The translations under genes and the position numbers were made by a program. 64,000 bases of DNA, taken from the NCBI RefSeq assembly GCF_900199405.1, contig NZ_LT963430.1, forward strand, positions 806,001-870,000. Reading direction: 5' to 3'. Shown here one piece after another: positions 16,224-26,122 of the stretch. The DNA is from Beduinella massiliensis (GTDB lineage Bacteria > Bacillota > Clostridia > Christensenellales > Aristaeellaceae). Each line of letters begins with the position of its first letter. The stretch's first letter is position 1. Below the pieces are notes generated by a model. That model saw only the letters and a list, made by a program, of their open reading frames with translations. It was not told where the DNA came from and did not search any database.

Positions 16224-18323
16224 ATGAGAAAGTGTATATTTGGCGTACTGCTCAGCATGGCGCTTTTGTCCATCGTACTTCTCGTCAAGGCGGATTCGGA
16301 ATGGATCGATATAGGGCCGGAGGGCGAGCATATAATAGATTCGGCCTTTTCCGAAACGACGGCTTTTTTCCTTCTTTCCGACAGCTCGATTTATGCCTAT
16401 GACAGGGATGGCGGCGACGTGTGGAATGTGCTGGCCCCTGAACCGGGCGCACGGATCAAAAACATCGTTTGCTTTCGCGACAGGCTCTATAGGGTGGATG
16501 AAGCGCAGGAGCGATTGATAGAGATCTATCCCCAAGCGAATGAAACACGGATCGATTTGCCGATTACCCGGGAGGCGGCAAACGGAACGGAGACTTGGGA
16601 GGTGCAGGATTTTCAAGCCTCTGCCGGTTCCATTTACTTTGAAATATACGTCGGGTATTCTGATGAAAAGATGCTTTGTCAATACGACGTGGAAGAAGGA
16701 CGATTGACGATTGCCAAGGCGAATCGCTTAAGAAGATACTGCGCCGCGGACGATCATTCGCTGTTTTATACGCAGTATGAGGATGAAAGCCGCCGTCAGG
16801 CTGTATTTCTATTGTCGAATGGCGAAGAGGCCAGGCGTATCGCGACCATTCCGCTGGATGCCAATGGCTTTGCTTTTGATCCGAAAGATGAAAAGCTGTA
16901 TTTTGTGTCCGAAGGAACTGTGATGAGCCTTCAAATGGACGGCGCTGTCGAACGCGAATCCTCTCTTTATGTTCCCAAACTGTCTGAATACACAGGCGCG
17001 CTCTTTGAGAGCAGATATTACCTATGCCGCGGTACGGGTAACAAAATGATCGTGGTCGATCTGTTTGCCGAGGATGCAAAGGAAGAGCTGATAGTCGCGT
17101 CCATCTTTCCCCCTAACGATGAATTCATGAATTTTATGAAGAAAAATTCTGACGTAACTTTGATTCATGCAGACGAAATAGCCTACTTATCATCGGAGGA
17201 ATTCGTTTCTGCTCTGCTGACGGACAGTTTGGATTACGATGTGCTGAACGTAAATACGACTTATTTCGATATTGAATTATTAAAGAGGAAAGGTTACTGT
17301 TTGCCCATTCCAAGCGGTTCTTTTCTCGCAAACGAGATTTCGCAAATGTATCCTTCAATACAGGCGGCCGTGTTTGATGAAGGTTTCTATGCGGTACCCC
17401 ACGGCGTAAATGGAAGATTTGATGTGTACGACGGGGATTTGTGGGAGAAAATGGGCTTTGACGCAGGGGATGTACCGGATTCTTTGACGGCATTTCTGTG
17501 TTTTATCGTCGATTTTGCGAAGTCGGAAGGGGCTGAACAGGTTTCTGCATTGCCGGGCGGGAAGGCCGATCAGAAAGAATGGCTGCTGACCATGGCTATG
17601 GAGAAATACACCAATGACTGCAAACGGCAAAATGCAGACATTGCGTATGACACGGAAACATTTAGGGAACTTCTTGGGCTTATTGCCAGGGCCGTTGACG
17701 CGGCCCCCGATCAGCACAGCGGCGCGCTGCCTTCCCTGTTCGATAAAGCGGATGAAGTGGTGATAGACAATATCTTTGCAAGGCGATTGACGGAAACCGG
17801 TGATCCGTTCATTGCCGCAGACCTGGACGTGTTCATCGTAAATCCAAACTGTAAAAATCCGGAATTGGCATTTGAATATATCGAATGCTGCCTTGAGGGC
17901 TTAAACCAGACGAAGAAAAATCAATTATACCCTTTTGAAAAGGTGGAGGTGATAAACCCGTATTGGGCGAGCAAGCTGGAGGCGTGGCAAACGGAAGATG
18001 AACGGCTGTGGGATCGTCTCCAAAGCGCTTCGACCGAGGAAGCGAGACGGGATGCGCAATATGAATTCGACGTTCATCGGGCCCTGCAAGATGATATACT
18101 TGAACAATACTACGAGGTGACGCACGAAGAGCTCGATTTTTACGACGAGGAAATAGCGCCGTACCTGTATTTTCCGGCGCCCGGTTTCTTGAGCTTTACC
18201 GGCAAAAATGGCGAAATGATGTATGATATAATCAGCAGATATCTCTCCGGCTCGCTGAGCGACGAGGCATTCATATCTCTGCTGGATCAGAAAATGGAAA
18301 TGATCGAATTGGAAGAAATATAA
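16224..18323 (+). CDS. S1: secreted propeller plus solute-binding-like protein
   Basis: 699 aa. Signal peptide (MRKCIFGVLLSMALLSIVLL) without a lipobox. Residues 25-285 contain repeated short strands of the type FLLSDSSIYAYDRD and DEKLYFVSEGTVMSL, as in a beta-propeller. From about 290 the sequence follows family-1 extracellular solute-binding proteins: LKRKGYCLPI, MYPSIQAAV, GFYAVP, FIVNPNCKNPELAFEY, and the family end DQKMEMIELEEI. No sugar permease gene is nearby. The ATG has no close ribosome site; GGAAAGGG lies 27 bases upstream with a GGGCT-ttc-AGCCC hairpin between. Function unknown. Confidence 0.8.
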   Translation: MRKCIFGVLLSMALLSIVLLVKADSEWIDIGPEGEHIIDSAFSETTAFFLLSDSSIYAYDRDGGDVWNVLAPEPGARIKNIVCFRDRLYRVDEAQERLIEIYPQANETRIDLPITREAANGTETWEVQDFQASAGSIYFEIYVGYSDEKMLCQYDVEEGRLTIAKANRLRRYCAADDHSLFYTQYEDESRRQAVFLLSNGEEARRIATIPLDANGFAFDPKDEKLYFVSEGTVMSLQMDGAVERESSLYVPKLSEYTGALFESRYYLCRGTGNKMIVVDLFAEDAKEELIVASIFPPNDEFMNFMKKNSDVTLIHADEIAYLSSEEFVSALLTDSLDYDVLNVNTTYFDIELLKRKGYCLPIPSGSFLANEISQMYPSIQAAVFDEGFYAVPHGVNGRFDVYDGDLWEKMGFDAGDVPDSLTAFLCFIVDFAKSEGAEQVSALPGGKADQKEWLLTMAMEKYTNDCKRQNADIAYDTETFRELLGLIARAVDAAPDQHSGALPSLFDKADEVVIDNIFARRLTETGDPFIAADLDVFIVNPNCKNPELAFEYIECCLEGLNQTKKNQLYPFEKVEVINPYWASKLEAWQTEDERLWDRLQSASTEEARRDAQYEFDVHRALQDDILEQYYEVTHEELDFYDEEIAPYLYFPAPGFLSFTGKNGEMMYDIISRYLSGSLSDEAFISLLDQKMEMIELEEI

Positions 18324-18347
18324 GGCGTTCGGCGGGCTAAATCACCC

Positions 18348-18410
18348 TGCAATCCCCCGCCCCTTTCATCCATCTATTAGGTAGAGATTGGAAGGGGCGG
18401 GCTTTGTTTT
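18348..18410 (+). repeat. Island hairpin repeat R1
   Basis: Outer stem CCCGCCCCTT (18356-18365) with AAGGGGCGGG (18392-18401), inner hairpin TCTA-ttagg-TAGA, then CTTTGTTTT: a good terminator for S1. One of five near-identical copies. Confidence 0.9.
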
Positions 18411-18453
18411 GCGTCCCTTCCGGCGCATGGCGGATGAAAGAGGCGAACCTTGC

Positions 18454-20751
18454 ATGAAAACGTCCCTGCGGCTCGTATTCACGCTTTCCCTGCTGCTTTT
18501 TTCGCTCGCGCTCGCCGCGCGGCCTGCGCTCGCCGCGTCCGGCGACGCGGAGGTCTTGCGCCCCGAGGCGCCGCGCTTCATCCGGCAGGTCGCGGCGTCT
18601 GGCGACAGCCTGTACGCCTACATGACGGACGGAAGCGTGTGCGTGTGGGACGCGCGCGAGGACACCCAGCGCGTCTTCTGCGAGCTGCCGCCCCCGCCGG
18701 ACGTGGACGCGGCGCAATACGGCCGCCTGAGCGCGGAGGAAAGAAGGGCGCTGGACGCCTCCGTTTCCTTCCTTGCGGAGGGCGGCGACGCACTGTACGG
18801 CTTTAACGTCCATTCGGGCGTCATCGGGCGCGTCACGCCCGACGGCGTCAAGTGGATGGAGGGGACGCTGGACGTTTCCCCGTTTTGGGGGGACGGCGCC
18901 TATCCGCGCGCGATCTTCAAGGCCTGCGTCGTCGCGGACGCGCTCTATGCTTTGGTAGATTACGGTACGGACGCGCCGGAGCTGCCCTGCAATGCGCGCC
19001 TCGTTCGCTGCGAGCTTTCCGGCGGCAAGGCGAGCGTACTGCCCATGACGGGCATTCAGGCGTTCTGCCGGTATGCGCCGGGCGAGCTGCTGCTGATGCG
19101 CTGGGCGGCGGACGAAGCGGGCGGCATCCGCCGGGTGCTCAGCGTGCTGGATATTGCGTCGCAGCGGATGGAGGATTTGCCGCTGCGCCTGCCGGGTCAG
19201 GAAGAGACGATCGGCGGCCTCGCCTGCGATGGGGCGCGCGGTTGCATTTACTATGCCACGGCGGGGGAGGTCTTTGTCTCCCGCGCGGGCGCGCCGTTCG
19301 CGCCCTGCGCCTATCTGCCCGGCGACATCATGATCGAATCCTGGCCGGGCTGGGTGCTGCCGGATGGACGCTACGCCGTGCAGACGGATGGCGTGTGCGT
19401 GCGCGTGCCCAAGGAATCGCTGCCGGAGGAAAACGTGCTGCGCCTGAGCGGCGCCGGGGCGGATGCCGCGCACGCCGCCTTCTTGTCGGAGCACCCGGAG
19501 GCGCGCGCGCTCGTAAACGCGAACCGCGTAAGCGCGGCGACGGTCGCAGAGCATGTGCGGCAGGGCGACAGCCGGTATGACATCTACCTGCTGTACGCCG
19601 ACAGCGAATACCGCGCGCTGGCCGAAAAGGGGTATTTGCAGCCACTCACCGACGCCGGGACGTTGGCGGCGGACGTCGCGGCCATGTATCCCGCGGTGCA
19701 GGCCGCGCTGACAGACGGCGCGGGCGAGCTCGTCGCCTATCCCTACTTTATGGATGTCGAGCGTTGGTCGGTGAATCGGGCGCTTTGGGCGCGCTATTTC
19801 GGGGATGAACCCCTGCCGCAGACCTGGGCGGCGTTCCTTTCCGCGATGCTGCGCTTTGCGCGGAACGACGCCGCGCGGGAGGACGGCGTTGCCTTCCTGT
19901 ACGGCTATGACGAGACGGCCATGGCGGAGGACATCGTGGACGCCTACATCGCCTGCCGGGGCGCGCAGGGCGGCCCCTTACGCCTGGATGATCCGGCGCT
20001 GCGCGAGGTGCTCGCCGCCTATGAGCAGGTGCGCGACGACGCCCGCGCGCACGCGGGGGACGCCGTGCTGCCGGACGAATCGGGCGGCGCGCAGCCGATG
20101 AACGTCGTCTTCTTCCGGTCTTCCGGTCGGCCCTTCCTGACAAACACGGAAAGCACGGAGTACCAAAGCGTATTTCAGGATATTGCGCCGCCTTCCTTTG
20201 CGCAGGAGGGCGACGGCGTGGTGCAGGGGCATCTGTACGTGCTGGTCGTAAACCCTCATTCCGCGAACAAGGAGCTCGCCTATTGCTATTTGGAGACCGT
20301 CGGGCGGCTGGAATCCGATCCCCGGCGCTATTATGCGCTGCATCCGGACGCGATGGAGCCTTACGTCGATCCCCATTACGCGGGCCTTGAAGCGCAGATA
20401 CGCGCCTTTGGCGAAGAACTGCGCGGGGATCTTCAAAGGGCCGAGGCGGCGGGCGACCTGGACGAGGCCGCCCGCCTGCAGGCGCTGATCGATCGGGGGG
20501 AGCTGGCCCTTGCCGAGGGGGATCGCAATAAGTGGCTGATCTCGTCCGGCAGCATCGCCGCCTATCGCGCCTACGCGCCCGCCATCGACTTCCGCCTGGA
20601 CAACCCCTACTTTTCGTCCGGGGACGGCGGGGGCGGCACAAAGCAGGTGCGCGCGCTGTGCGAGCGATACGCGCAGGGGCAGCTTGCGCGGGACGGCTTT
20701 TTGCGGGAGCTTTCGCGCGTGCTCGAAATGATCTATCTGGAGGGGCGGTAA
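18454..20751 (+). CDS. S2: secreted propeller plus solute-binding-like protein
   Basis: 765 aa, GC-rich. Signal peptide MKTSLRLVFTLSLLLFSLAL ending ALAA, suited to signal peptidase I, no lipobox. N-terminal 320 residues show propeller-like strands (LYAYMTDGSVCVWD; DALYGFNVHSGVIGRV). The C-terminal part has the S-family marks LAEKGYLQPL, MYPAVQAAL, LVVNPHSANKELAYCYL, a charged helical insert around residues 640-700, and the end LSRVLEMIYLEGR. The first 54 coding bases and the whole leader are repeated at 33015-33174. ATG 18454 follows AAGAGGCGAA; an upstream in-frame start at 18388 lies within repeat R1. Confidence 0.8.
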   Translation: MKTSLRLVFTLSLLLFSLALAARPALAASGDAEVLRPEAPRFIRQVAASGDSLYAYMTDGSVCVWDAREDTQRVFCELPPPPDVDAAQYGRLSAEERRALDASVSFLAEGGDALYGFNVHSGVIGRVTPDGVKWMEGTLDVSPFWGDGAYPRAIFKACVVADALYALVDYGTDAPELPCNARLVRCELSGGKASVLPMTGIQAFCRYAPGELLLMRWAADEAGGIRRVLSVLDIASQRMEDLPLRLPGQEETIGGLACDGARGCIYYATAGEVFVSRAGAPFAPCAYLPGDIMIESWPGWVLPDGRYAVQTDGVCVRVPKESLPEENVLRLSGAGADAAHAAFLSEHPEARALVNANRVSAATVAEHVRQGDSRYDIYLLYADSEYRALAEKGYLQPLTDAGTLAADVAAMYPAVQAALTDGAGELVAYPYFMDVERWSVNRALWARYFGDEPLPQTWAAFLSAMLRFARNDAAREDGVAFLYGYDETAMAEDIVDAYIACRGAQGGPLRLDDPALREVLAAYEQVRDDARAHAGDAVLPDESGGAQPMNVVFFRSSGRPFLTNTESTEYQSVFQDIAPPSFAQEGDGVVQGHLYVLVVNPHSANKELAYCYLETVGRLESDPRRYYALHPDAMEPYVDPHYAGLEAQIRAFGEELRGDLQRAEAAGDLDEAARLQALIDRGELALAEGDRNKWLISSGSIAAYRAYAPAIDFRLDNPYFSSGDGGGGTKQVRALCERYAQGQLARDGFLRELSRVLEMIYLEGR

Positions 20752-20762
20752 ATTTGCCCGCG

Positions 20763-20820
20763 TGCAATCCCCCGCCCCTTTCGTCCGTCTATTAGGTAGA
20801 GAATGGAAGGGTCAACTTTG
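20763..20820 (+). repeat. Island hairpin repeat R2 (terminator arm damaged)
   Basis: Same left arm and inner TCTA-ttagg-TAGA loop as R1, but the right arm reads AAGGGTCAAC, leaving about 5 bp of outer stem and no T-run. Transcription from S2 could therefore continue into the exporter genes. Confidence 0.85.
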
Positions 20821-20874
20821 ACCGTTTGGCGGGGCGCGGGGAACGGCCCTGTGCCGCTGGCGAGGGAGGGGCTT

Positions 20875-21861
20875 ATGAAAGCTGGGATGCGGAAAACCCG
20901 AAGGGCGGTATCGTGGCGGGCCTGCGACCTCCCGCTGCTCTTCATGTCCGCCTGTATCGGCGCGCTGCTCTACTTCTGCCTCGGGATCGGGGCGCAAATA
21001 CAGCACACGGATCGCATCAACTCGGGCTATGTCTCTTCGCATGCGCTGACCTTCGTGCTGACGGAGGATCGCGCGGTGTCTTCGGGCGAAATCAGCGCGC
21101 TTTTATCCCCGGGCAACAGGCTGTTTCGGCTCAATGCAGACGGCTCGTCCCTCCTGCTGTTTGCATACAACGGCCATACGGATTTTGACTTAGCCGCTGG
21201 CCGCCAGTTTGCGCCCGACGACCTTTCCAGCGCGGCGGCGTTGCAGCTTTCCGGTGCAGACCTGGGGGATGCGCCGGGGATAGAGACGATAGGCGTCCTG
21301 GGCGTCTCCTTTCCTTCCCGGCTCAATTCTATGCGGATTGTGCTTCCCACGCAGGGGGAGCGCGATGTTTTGCGCAGAGGGAACTGGGTGATCGATGGGC
21401 GCGGGCACGTAAAGCAGGATTGGGCGCGGCTGAAAAGTCGCCTGGGCGAAGCGCATATAGAGGTCATCCCCACCGAATACACGGGCACCATGCGCATGTA
21501 CCGCCAGAGCGCTGCCGTTCCCATCCTCACAGGGGCCGTGCTGCTCCTCGCATTATTGGGTTACGGCGTCATGGCCGATGCCTGGCTTTATGGGAACCGG
21601 ACGCTCGTTTTCGTGCTGTATTTGGCGGGCGTCTGCGATCGGCAAATTCTTCTGCATTTGGGAAAACGCTTTCTTCCCCTGCTGGCTGGCGGCAGCTTTC
21701 TCGGCGGCTTCGTCGCCATGCTGGCCTTTCGCGATGCTGTCGCCTATATCTCCTGGCAGGCCGTGCTCGGCTGCCTTGGGGTGCTGGCGGCGATCTTTGC
21801 GCTGGCGATGTGCAGGGCTTATCGTGCGCTGCGAAATGGGCGTATGGGGCAGGTGATGTGA
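20875..21861 (+). CDS. MacB/FtsX-like membrane subunit 1 of the island exporter
   Basis: 328 aa: one N-terminal membrane segment, about 190 extracellular residues, then three membrane segments at the C-terminus, the layout of MacB/FtsX-type permeases. Such mechanotransmission transporters move peptides or act on envelope substrates. ATG 20875 follows GAGGGAGGGG; an upstream in-frame ATG at 20803 falls in repeat R2. The next subunit starts two bases after the stop, and the ATPase follows it, so the three genes form one operon. Confidence 0.75.
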   Translation: MKAGMRKTRRAVSWRACDLPLLFMSACIGALLYFCLGIGAQIQHTDRINSGYVSSHALTFVLTEDRAVSSGEISALLSPGNRLFRLNADGSSLLLFAYNGHTDFDLAAGRQFAPDDLSSAAALQLSGADLGDAPGIETIGVLGVSFPSRLNSMRIVLPTQGERDVLRRGNWVIDGRGHVKQDWARLKSRLGEAHIEVIPTEYTGTMRMYRQSAAVPILTGAVLLLALLGYGVMADAWLYGNRTLVFVLYLAGVCDRQILLHLGKRFLPLLAGGSFLGGFVAMLAFRDAVAYISWQAVLGCLGVLAAIFALAMCRAYRALRNGRMGQVM

Positions 21862-21862
21862 C

Positions 21863-23110
21863 GTGTGGCTCTTTGAGGTGAAAAAAAGCATTTTGCGGCG
21901 TCCGTATTCCTTTGCGGTGATGCTGCTGCTCGTCACCGCGACGATGACGCTGTGCAACCTGCTGGTTCAAAACGCCCGGGATGTCGCTGCGCAGGGCATG
22001 CGTTACCAGAGCGTTTGGGATCGGGGCTCCATCTACGCCGTGAACGATCGCCTTTTTATGGATCCGCAGGCGGAAAGGGACTATTTTCAATCGGAGGCTT
22101 CGCTGCCGTGGATCAAGCGCTATTTAAATGCGTTGGAGGAAAACGACCGGTTCCCGTATTACATCAACGGCAGGCACCAGCTGGAAATTCCCGATTGCGG
22201 CCTTCCGGGGCAGTTTCATCTCTTCACGCCTGACGGCGCGGGGAATCACATCGTCGGGGCCGTTCAATTCAACGAAAGGTACGTTCAGGATTTTCCCATC
22301 GCGCTGGCGGAAGGGCGAAGCTTCGCCTCGCCGGATTATATCTATCGGGGCGACTTCATCCCCGTCATCGTCGGCAGTGCTTTTCAAGAAATCTATGAGG
22401 TCGGGGACGTGTTTTCCGCCGAATTCATGACGATTCCTGTGCGCTGCAAAGTCGTGGGGATCGCGCAGCGCGATGCGATGCTCGTGCTCCAAGCGCAAAT
22501 ACAGTATCTGGATCGCTATGTGATGATGCCTGCGCTCCATTTTGACGCGCCGCCGAAAGATGAAGAAGAAGCGTTTTTTCAAAAAGCCAACTATTTGCAG
22601 CATTGCTCCGGCTACTTCCGCGCTGAGGACGACGGGGCGTTTGGCGCCCTGGCGGCTTACTTTGAAGCCACAAAGGAAAAATACGGCGTATTCCCCATTG
22701 AAATCGCCCAAAGCGATGAAACGCAAATGGCCTACCTGCACCTCATTTCCGATGGACAGATTCAAAATATCAGGCGGCTGTCCATCCTGCTGGCGGCGCT
22801 GTCCGCGCTGATCCTGTCCGTCGGGATGTACGCTGGCGTATTGGCGAATGCCCGATCCTACGCGATTTTGGCGGCGTGCGGCGCGTCCAGGCTGACGCTG
22901 TGCTCCTACGTCCTGGGGGAATGGGGAATCCTCTGCATTTTGGCGTGTATGCTCTCCCTCCTCTTCCCCTTCTGGCTGTTTAACGTCTATACGGGCCTGA
23001 ACGGGGCGCGGCTTCTCGCTTTGCTGGCGGGCTATCTCGTGTGCGCGCTGCCAGCCCTGATAAAAATCTATCTGATGACGCCTGAAAGCATCGTGAAGGA
23101 GCTGAGGTAA
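21863..23110 (+). CDS. MacB/FtsX-like membrane subunit 2 of the island exporter
   Basis: 415 aa beginning at GTG 21863. N-terminal membrane segment (SFAVMLLLVTATMTLCNLLV), about 260 extracellular residues, then three C-terminal membrane segments including LGEWGILCILACMLSLLFPF. Same topology as subunit 1, so the transporter may be a heterodimer. Its stop overlaps the ATPase start by one base (TAATG). Confidence 0.78.
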   Translation: MWLFEVKKSILRRPYSFAVMLLLVTATMTLCNLLVQNARDVAAQGMRYQSVWDRGSIYAVNDRLFMDPQAERDYFQSEASLPWIKRYLNALEENDRFPYYINGRHQLEIPDCGLPGQFHLFTPDGAGNHIVGAVQFNERYVQDFPIALAEGRSFASPDYIYRGDFIPVIVGSAFQEIYEVGDVFSAEFMTIPVRCKVVGIAQRDAMLVLQAQIQYLDRYVMMPALHFDAPPKDEEEAFFQKANYLQHCSGYFRAEDDGAFGALAAYFEATKEKYGVFPIEIAQSDETQMAYLHLISDGQIQNIRRLSILLAALSALILSVGMYAGVLANARSYAILAACGASRLTLCSYVLGEWGILCILACMLSLLFPFWLFNVYTGLNGARLLALLAGYLVCALPALIKIYLMTPESIVKELR

Positions 23111-23793
23111 TGGCGTATATCGAGCTGCGCGGCATCTGCAAGGCATATAAGAATGGGAATGGCACATTGAACGTGCTGGATCACCTCGATTTCGAGATCG
23201 AGCGGGGCGATAGGGTCTCCGTCATGGGCAGAAGCGGCTCGGGAAAGACGACGCTGCTGAACGTCATGGCGGGGCTCGTCGTGCCGGATTGCGGGAGCTA
23301 TGCGTTCTCCGGCGAAGAAATCGATTATCGAAGCGAGCGGGTGAGGCGCAGGCTGCGGAACCAGAAGATCGGCTATATTCCGCAGAACATCCCCCTGCTG
23401 TTCGATAGGACGGTCCTTGCGAACGTAAAGCTGCCGCTGCAATACCGTCGAAATCATGAAGTAAAGGATAACGATATATTCGAGCTGGCTTCCCATTTGA
23501 AAATAGAGACGCTGTTGGATGAAATGCCGTCCAGGCTGTCCGGGGGAGAGAGGCAGAAGGTGGGCATCCTGCGCGTGCTGGCCCAGAAGGCGGAATTGAT
23601 TCTGGCGGACGAACCGACCGGGTCGTTAGATGAAAAATCGGAAGAGGAAATCCTGGAGATATTGAAGGAATTAAACCAGGGCGGCAAAACAATCCTGATG
23701 ATTACCCACGATCAAAATGTCGCCCGCATTTGCGGCAGGCGCTATTGGCTCAGGCAGGGGCGATTGACACCGGATAGCGAAGGGAAGCGGTGA
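23110..23793 (+). CDS. ABC transporter ATPase of the MacB/lactococcin-972-group type
   Basis: 227 aa with all ABC motifs: Walker A GRSGSGKTT (residues 40-48), Q-loop at GYIPQN, signature LSGGERQK, Walker B ILADEPTGSLDEK and the switch His in ITHD. The sequence belongs with the MacB/LolD/BceA group, which includes the putative bacteriocin exporters. It powers the two membrane subunits encoded just upstream. Substrate unknown; the small secreted protein at 14146 has its own Sec signal, so it need not be the cargo. Confidence 0.9.
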   Translation: MAYIELRGICKAYKNGNGTLNVLDHLDFEIERGDRVSVMGRSGSGKTTLLNVMAGLVVPDCGSYAFSGEEIDYRSERVRRRLRNQKIGYIPQNIPLLFDRTVLANVKLPLQYRRNHEVKDNDIFELASHLKIETLLDEMPSRLSGGERQKVGILRVLAQKAELILADEPTGSLDEKSEEEILEILKELNQGGKTILMITHDQNVARICGRRYWLRQGRLTPDSEGKR

Positions 23794-23840
23794 AAGGGCT
23801 TGCAAGGGAAGCCCAACGCCAGGAGGGGGGAATCTCAAAA

Positions 23841-26036
23841 ATGCTGAAGAGATGCCTGCGCTGCGCGCTGTGGCTGTGCGCCCTTTTTATCCTGTGCCCG
23901 ATGGCGCGGGCGGAAGGGGCGTCTGCCCGCACGTTCTTTGTGGTCGACGCAGAGGGGAACCAGGAAGACTACATCCTTTCGACGGCCACGGACGGGAACG
24001 GACTGTACATGCTGAGCGCGCTGCGCATGTATGAATACACGCGGGCGCTGGACGATAAGCGCCTTTGCGTCGATTGGGACGACGTGTTTGCGGGGCTCAA
24101 TCGCGGGCAGCCCCGGGAGGAACTTCTGCAAGAATTCAGCGATACGCGCGCCGACCGCCTCGTCTCCGGCGAGGGCGCGGTGTACGCCCTGAATACGCAG
24201 ACGGGCTCCCTGCGGCGCTGGGAGGATGGGCGCTTCATCCCCTATGGGGAGATGGATGCCGGGGCGAGCGGCATTGCCCAGAGCGAGGGCAACGTATTCC
24301 TGCGAGATCAGCGGCTTTATTATCTCCTGCCGGAGGAAACGGAGGAACCGTCGCACGCGCTGTGCTGCTATGACCTTCAAACCGGGGAGGTGAGCCGCAC
24401 GCAGGCGGGGCTTGTGTACGGGCTTTGCGGCTATACGGATGGGGACCTCGCGCTGCTTCGCGGCCTGGAACCGGATGCGGCGGGCTATGAAATCGCGGTC
24501 TTCGACCGCCGGACGGAGCGTATTGCGCCGCTCAAGGCGTTTCGGGATCGGCAGATCGGCGGCCTCGGGTTTTCGGAGGCGCGCCAATGCCTGCTCTTTG
24601 TGGAAGCGGGCGTGGTCTACTGCCTGGATGCGGCCGGGAACGTCTCGGCCGTCGGGCGCATGCCCACCGGCGTCAGCATGCCGGATTGGTCGCTGTATTC
24701 GTTTGCGGACGACGCCTGCGCGCTCGTAACGCCGCAGGGAATTTACGTGCGCGCCCTGTCGAATGATGAAGAGAACGAGAAGACGCTGACCCTGTTTTTG
24801 CGGGATGCGTCCAGAGTGCCCGGGTTTGCGCAGGCCTATCCCGAGCTGGACATCAGGATGATACAGGCGGATGGCATGGATGCCGCGGCGCTGGCGCAGG
24901 GGCTGATCGACGGCTCGCTGAGGGCCGACGTGATCGAGGTGGACGCGGCACTGCTGGGCGCGCTGATCGATAAGGGATACGCTGCAAAGCTGCCGGGGGA
25001 TGGCGAGCTCGCGCGGGAAACGGGGGCGCTGTATCCCGCGCTGCAGGGCGCGGTCATGCGGCAGGGCGGGCTATACGCCGTTCCGGCTACGATGACGGTG
25101 CACACGTGGCGATACGACACGGAGGCTTGGCGGACGATTCTGGACGCGCCGCCGCCGGAAACGGTCGATGCGTATATCGACCTATGCGCGGCATGGCTGG
25201 AGCGCGGCGAGGAAGCGGTCGAGGATTTCACCCTGCGCTATCCGGGCCAAAGCCTGACGGGCCAGATGATGCTGGACGTTTTGAACCTGTACATGGATCA
25301 ATACGACCGCGCGGGCGAACCGTTCACCTTCGATGCCGAGGTGCTGCGCGAGGCGTTGGGCAAGGTGTTGTCCCTTCAAGCGCGCTATGGGGGACAGGCG
25401 GCGGAGGTAGGGCCGCCGTCCGGCTATCCCATTCTGCGGACGGATAACGTCTCCTTTTTCGGAGAGGACGGAACTGGAACGCCCCTGATTCCGCCGGTCT
25501 TTGAGCCGGGACGCCCGCCGGTCGTAAGCGCCGACCTCACGGTCTATTTCCTCCATGCGGGCAGCGTTAACCCGGAGCCTGCCCTGCGCTTTTTAGAATA
25601 CGCGGCAAAAAACCGTTCCACGGCAGAACTTTGCATGATGAAGCCCGCGCAGAACGAGCCCGTTGAGTATCCGAACTTTGCGAAGGAAAAAGCGGCCTTA
25701 ATAGACAATCTTGCCTATTTATACGAGGCCAGGGAGCGGGCGGAGGGCGACGCGGCAGAGCGGATACAGGCGACGATTGACTTTCAGGAGCAGCTGCTTG
25801 CCACGGCGGAGGAAAGGCGCTGGTATATCTCCGCGGAGGACATCGCCGCTTACCGCGATCTGGCGCGATACCTCGTCGTGCGCACGACGGGCTTTTCCGC
25901 CGTGCAGCGCAGCCCGAGCATCGCCTTGTTCTATGAGCTGCTCGCGCAATGCGATCATGGGGAGATCGATTTGGACGCCTGCATCTCTCGAATGGAAGAA
26001 AAAAGAAGGATGATCGAGCTGGAGGCGGCGTTGTAA
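23841..26036 (+). CDS. S3: secreted propeller plus solute-binding-like protein
   Basis: 731 aa. Signal peptide MLKRCLRCALWLCALFILC ending ARA, no convincing lipobox. Propeller-like N-terminal half (GLYMLSALRMYEY; AVYALNTQTGSLRRW), S-family C-terminal half from about residue 310: LIDKGYAAKL, LYPALQGAV, GLYAVP, a variant of the NP-x-S motif (AGSVNPEPALRFLEY), a charged helical insert and the end EEKRRMIELEAAL. AGGAGG at 23821-23826 supports ATG 23841, 47 bases after the ATPase gene, so S3 is probably cotranscribed with the exporter. Confidence 0.8.
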   Translation: MLKRCLRCALWLCALFILCPMARAEGASARTFFVVDAEGNQEDYILSTATDGNGLYMLSALRMYEYTRALDDKRLCVDWDDVFAGLNRGQPREELLQEFSDTRADRLVSGEGAVYALNTQTGSLRRWEDGRFIPYGEMDAGASGIAQSEGNVFLRDQRLYYLLPEETEEPSHALCCYDLQTGEVSRTQAGLVYGLCGYTDGDLALLRGLEPDAAGYEIAVFDRRTERIAPLKAFRDRQIGGLGFSEARQCLLFVEAGVVYCLDAAGNVSAVGRMPTGVSMPDWSLYSFADDACALVTPQGIYVRALSNDEENEKTLTLFLRDASRVPGFAQAYPELDIRMIQADGMDAAALAQGLIDGSLRADVIEVDAALLGALIDKGYAAKLPGDGELARETGALYPALQGAVMRQGGLYAVPATMTVHTWRYDTEAWRTILDAPPPETVDAYIDLCAAWLERGEEAVEDFTLRYPGQSLTGQMMLDVLNLYMDQYDRAGEPFTFDAEVLREALGKVLSLQARYGGQAAEVGPPSGYPILRTDNVSFFGEDGTGTPLIPPVFEPGRPPVVSADLTVYFLHAGSVNPEPALRFLEYAAKNRSTAELCMMKPAQNEPVEYPNFAKEKAALIDNLAYLYEARERAEGDAAERIQATIDFQEQLLATAEERRWYISAEDIAAYRDLARYLVVRTTGFSAVQRSPSIALFYELLAQCDHGEIDLDACISRMEEKRRMIELEAAL

Positions 26037-26122
26037 AGACGTGTTTTGTCTCCCACGCATGCATGGACTGTATCCGGTTGAACGGACAGGAAAATAAAAG
26101 GATATTGTAGAATTACGCAACC

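Noticed and set aside
16160-16402. 80-codon ORF at the start of S1
   Set aside because: It overlaps the S1 signal peptide in another frame, has a poor composition and no ribosome site of its own.
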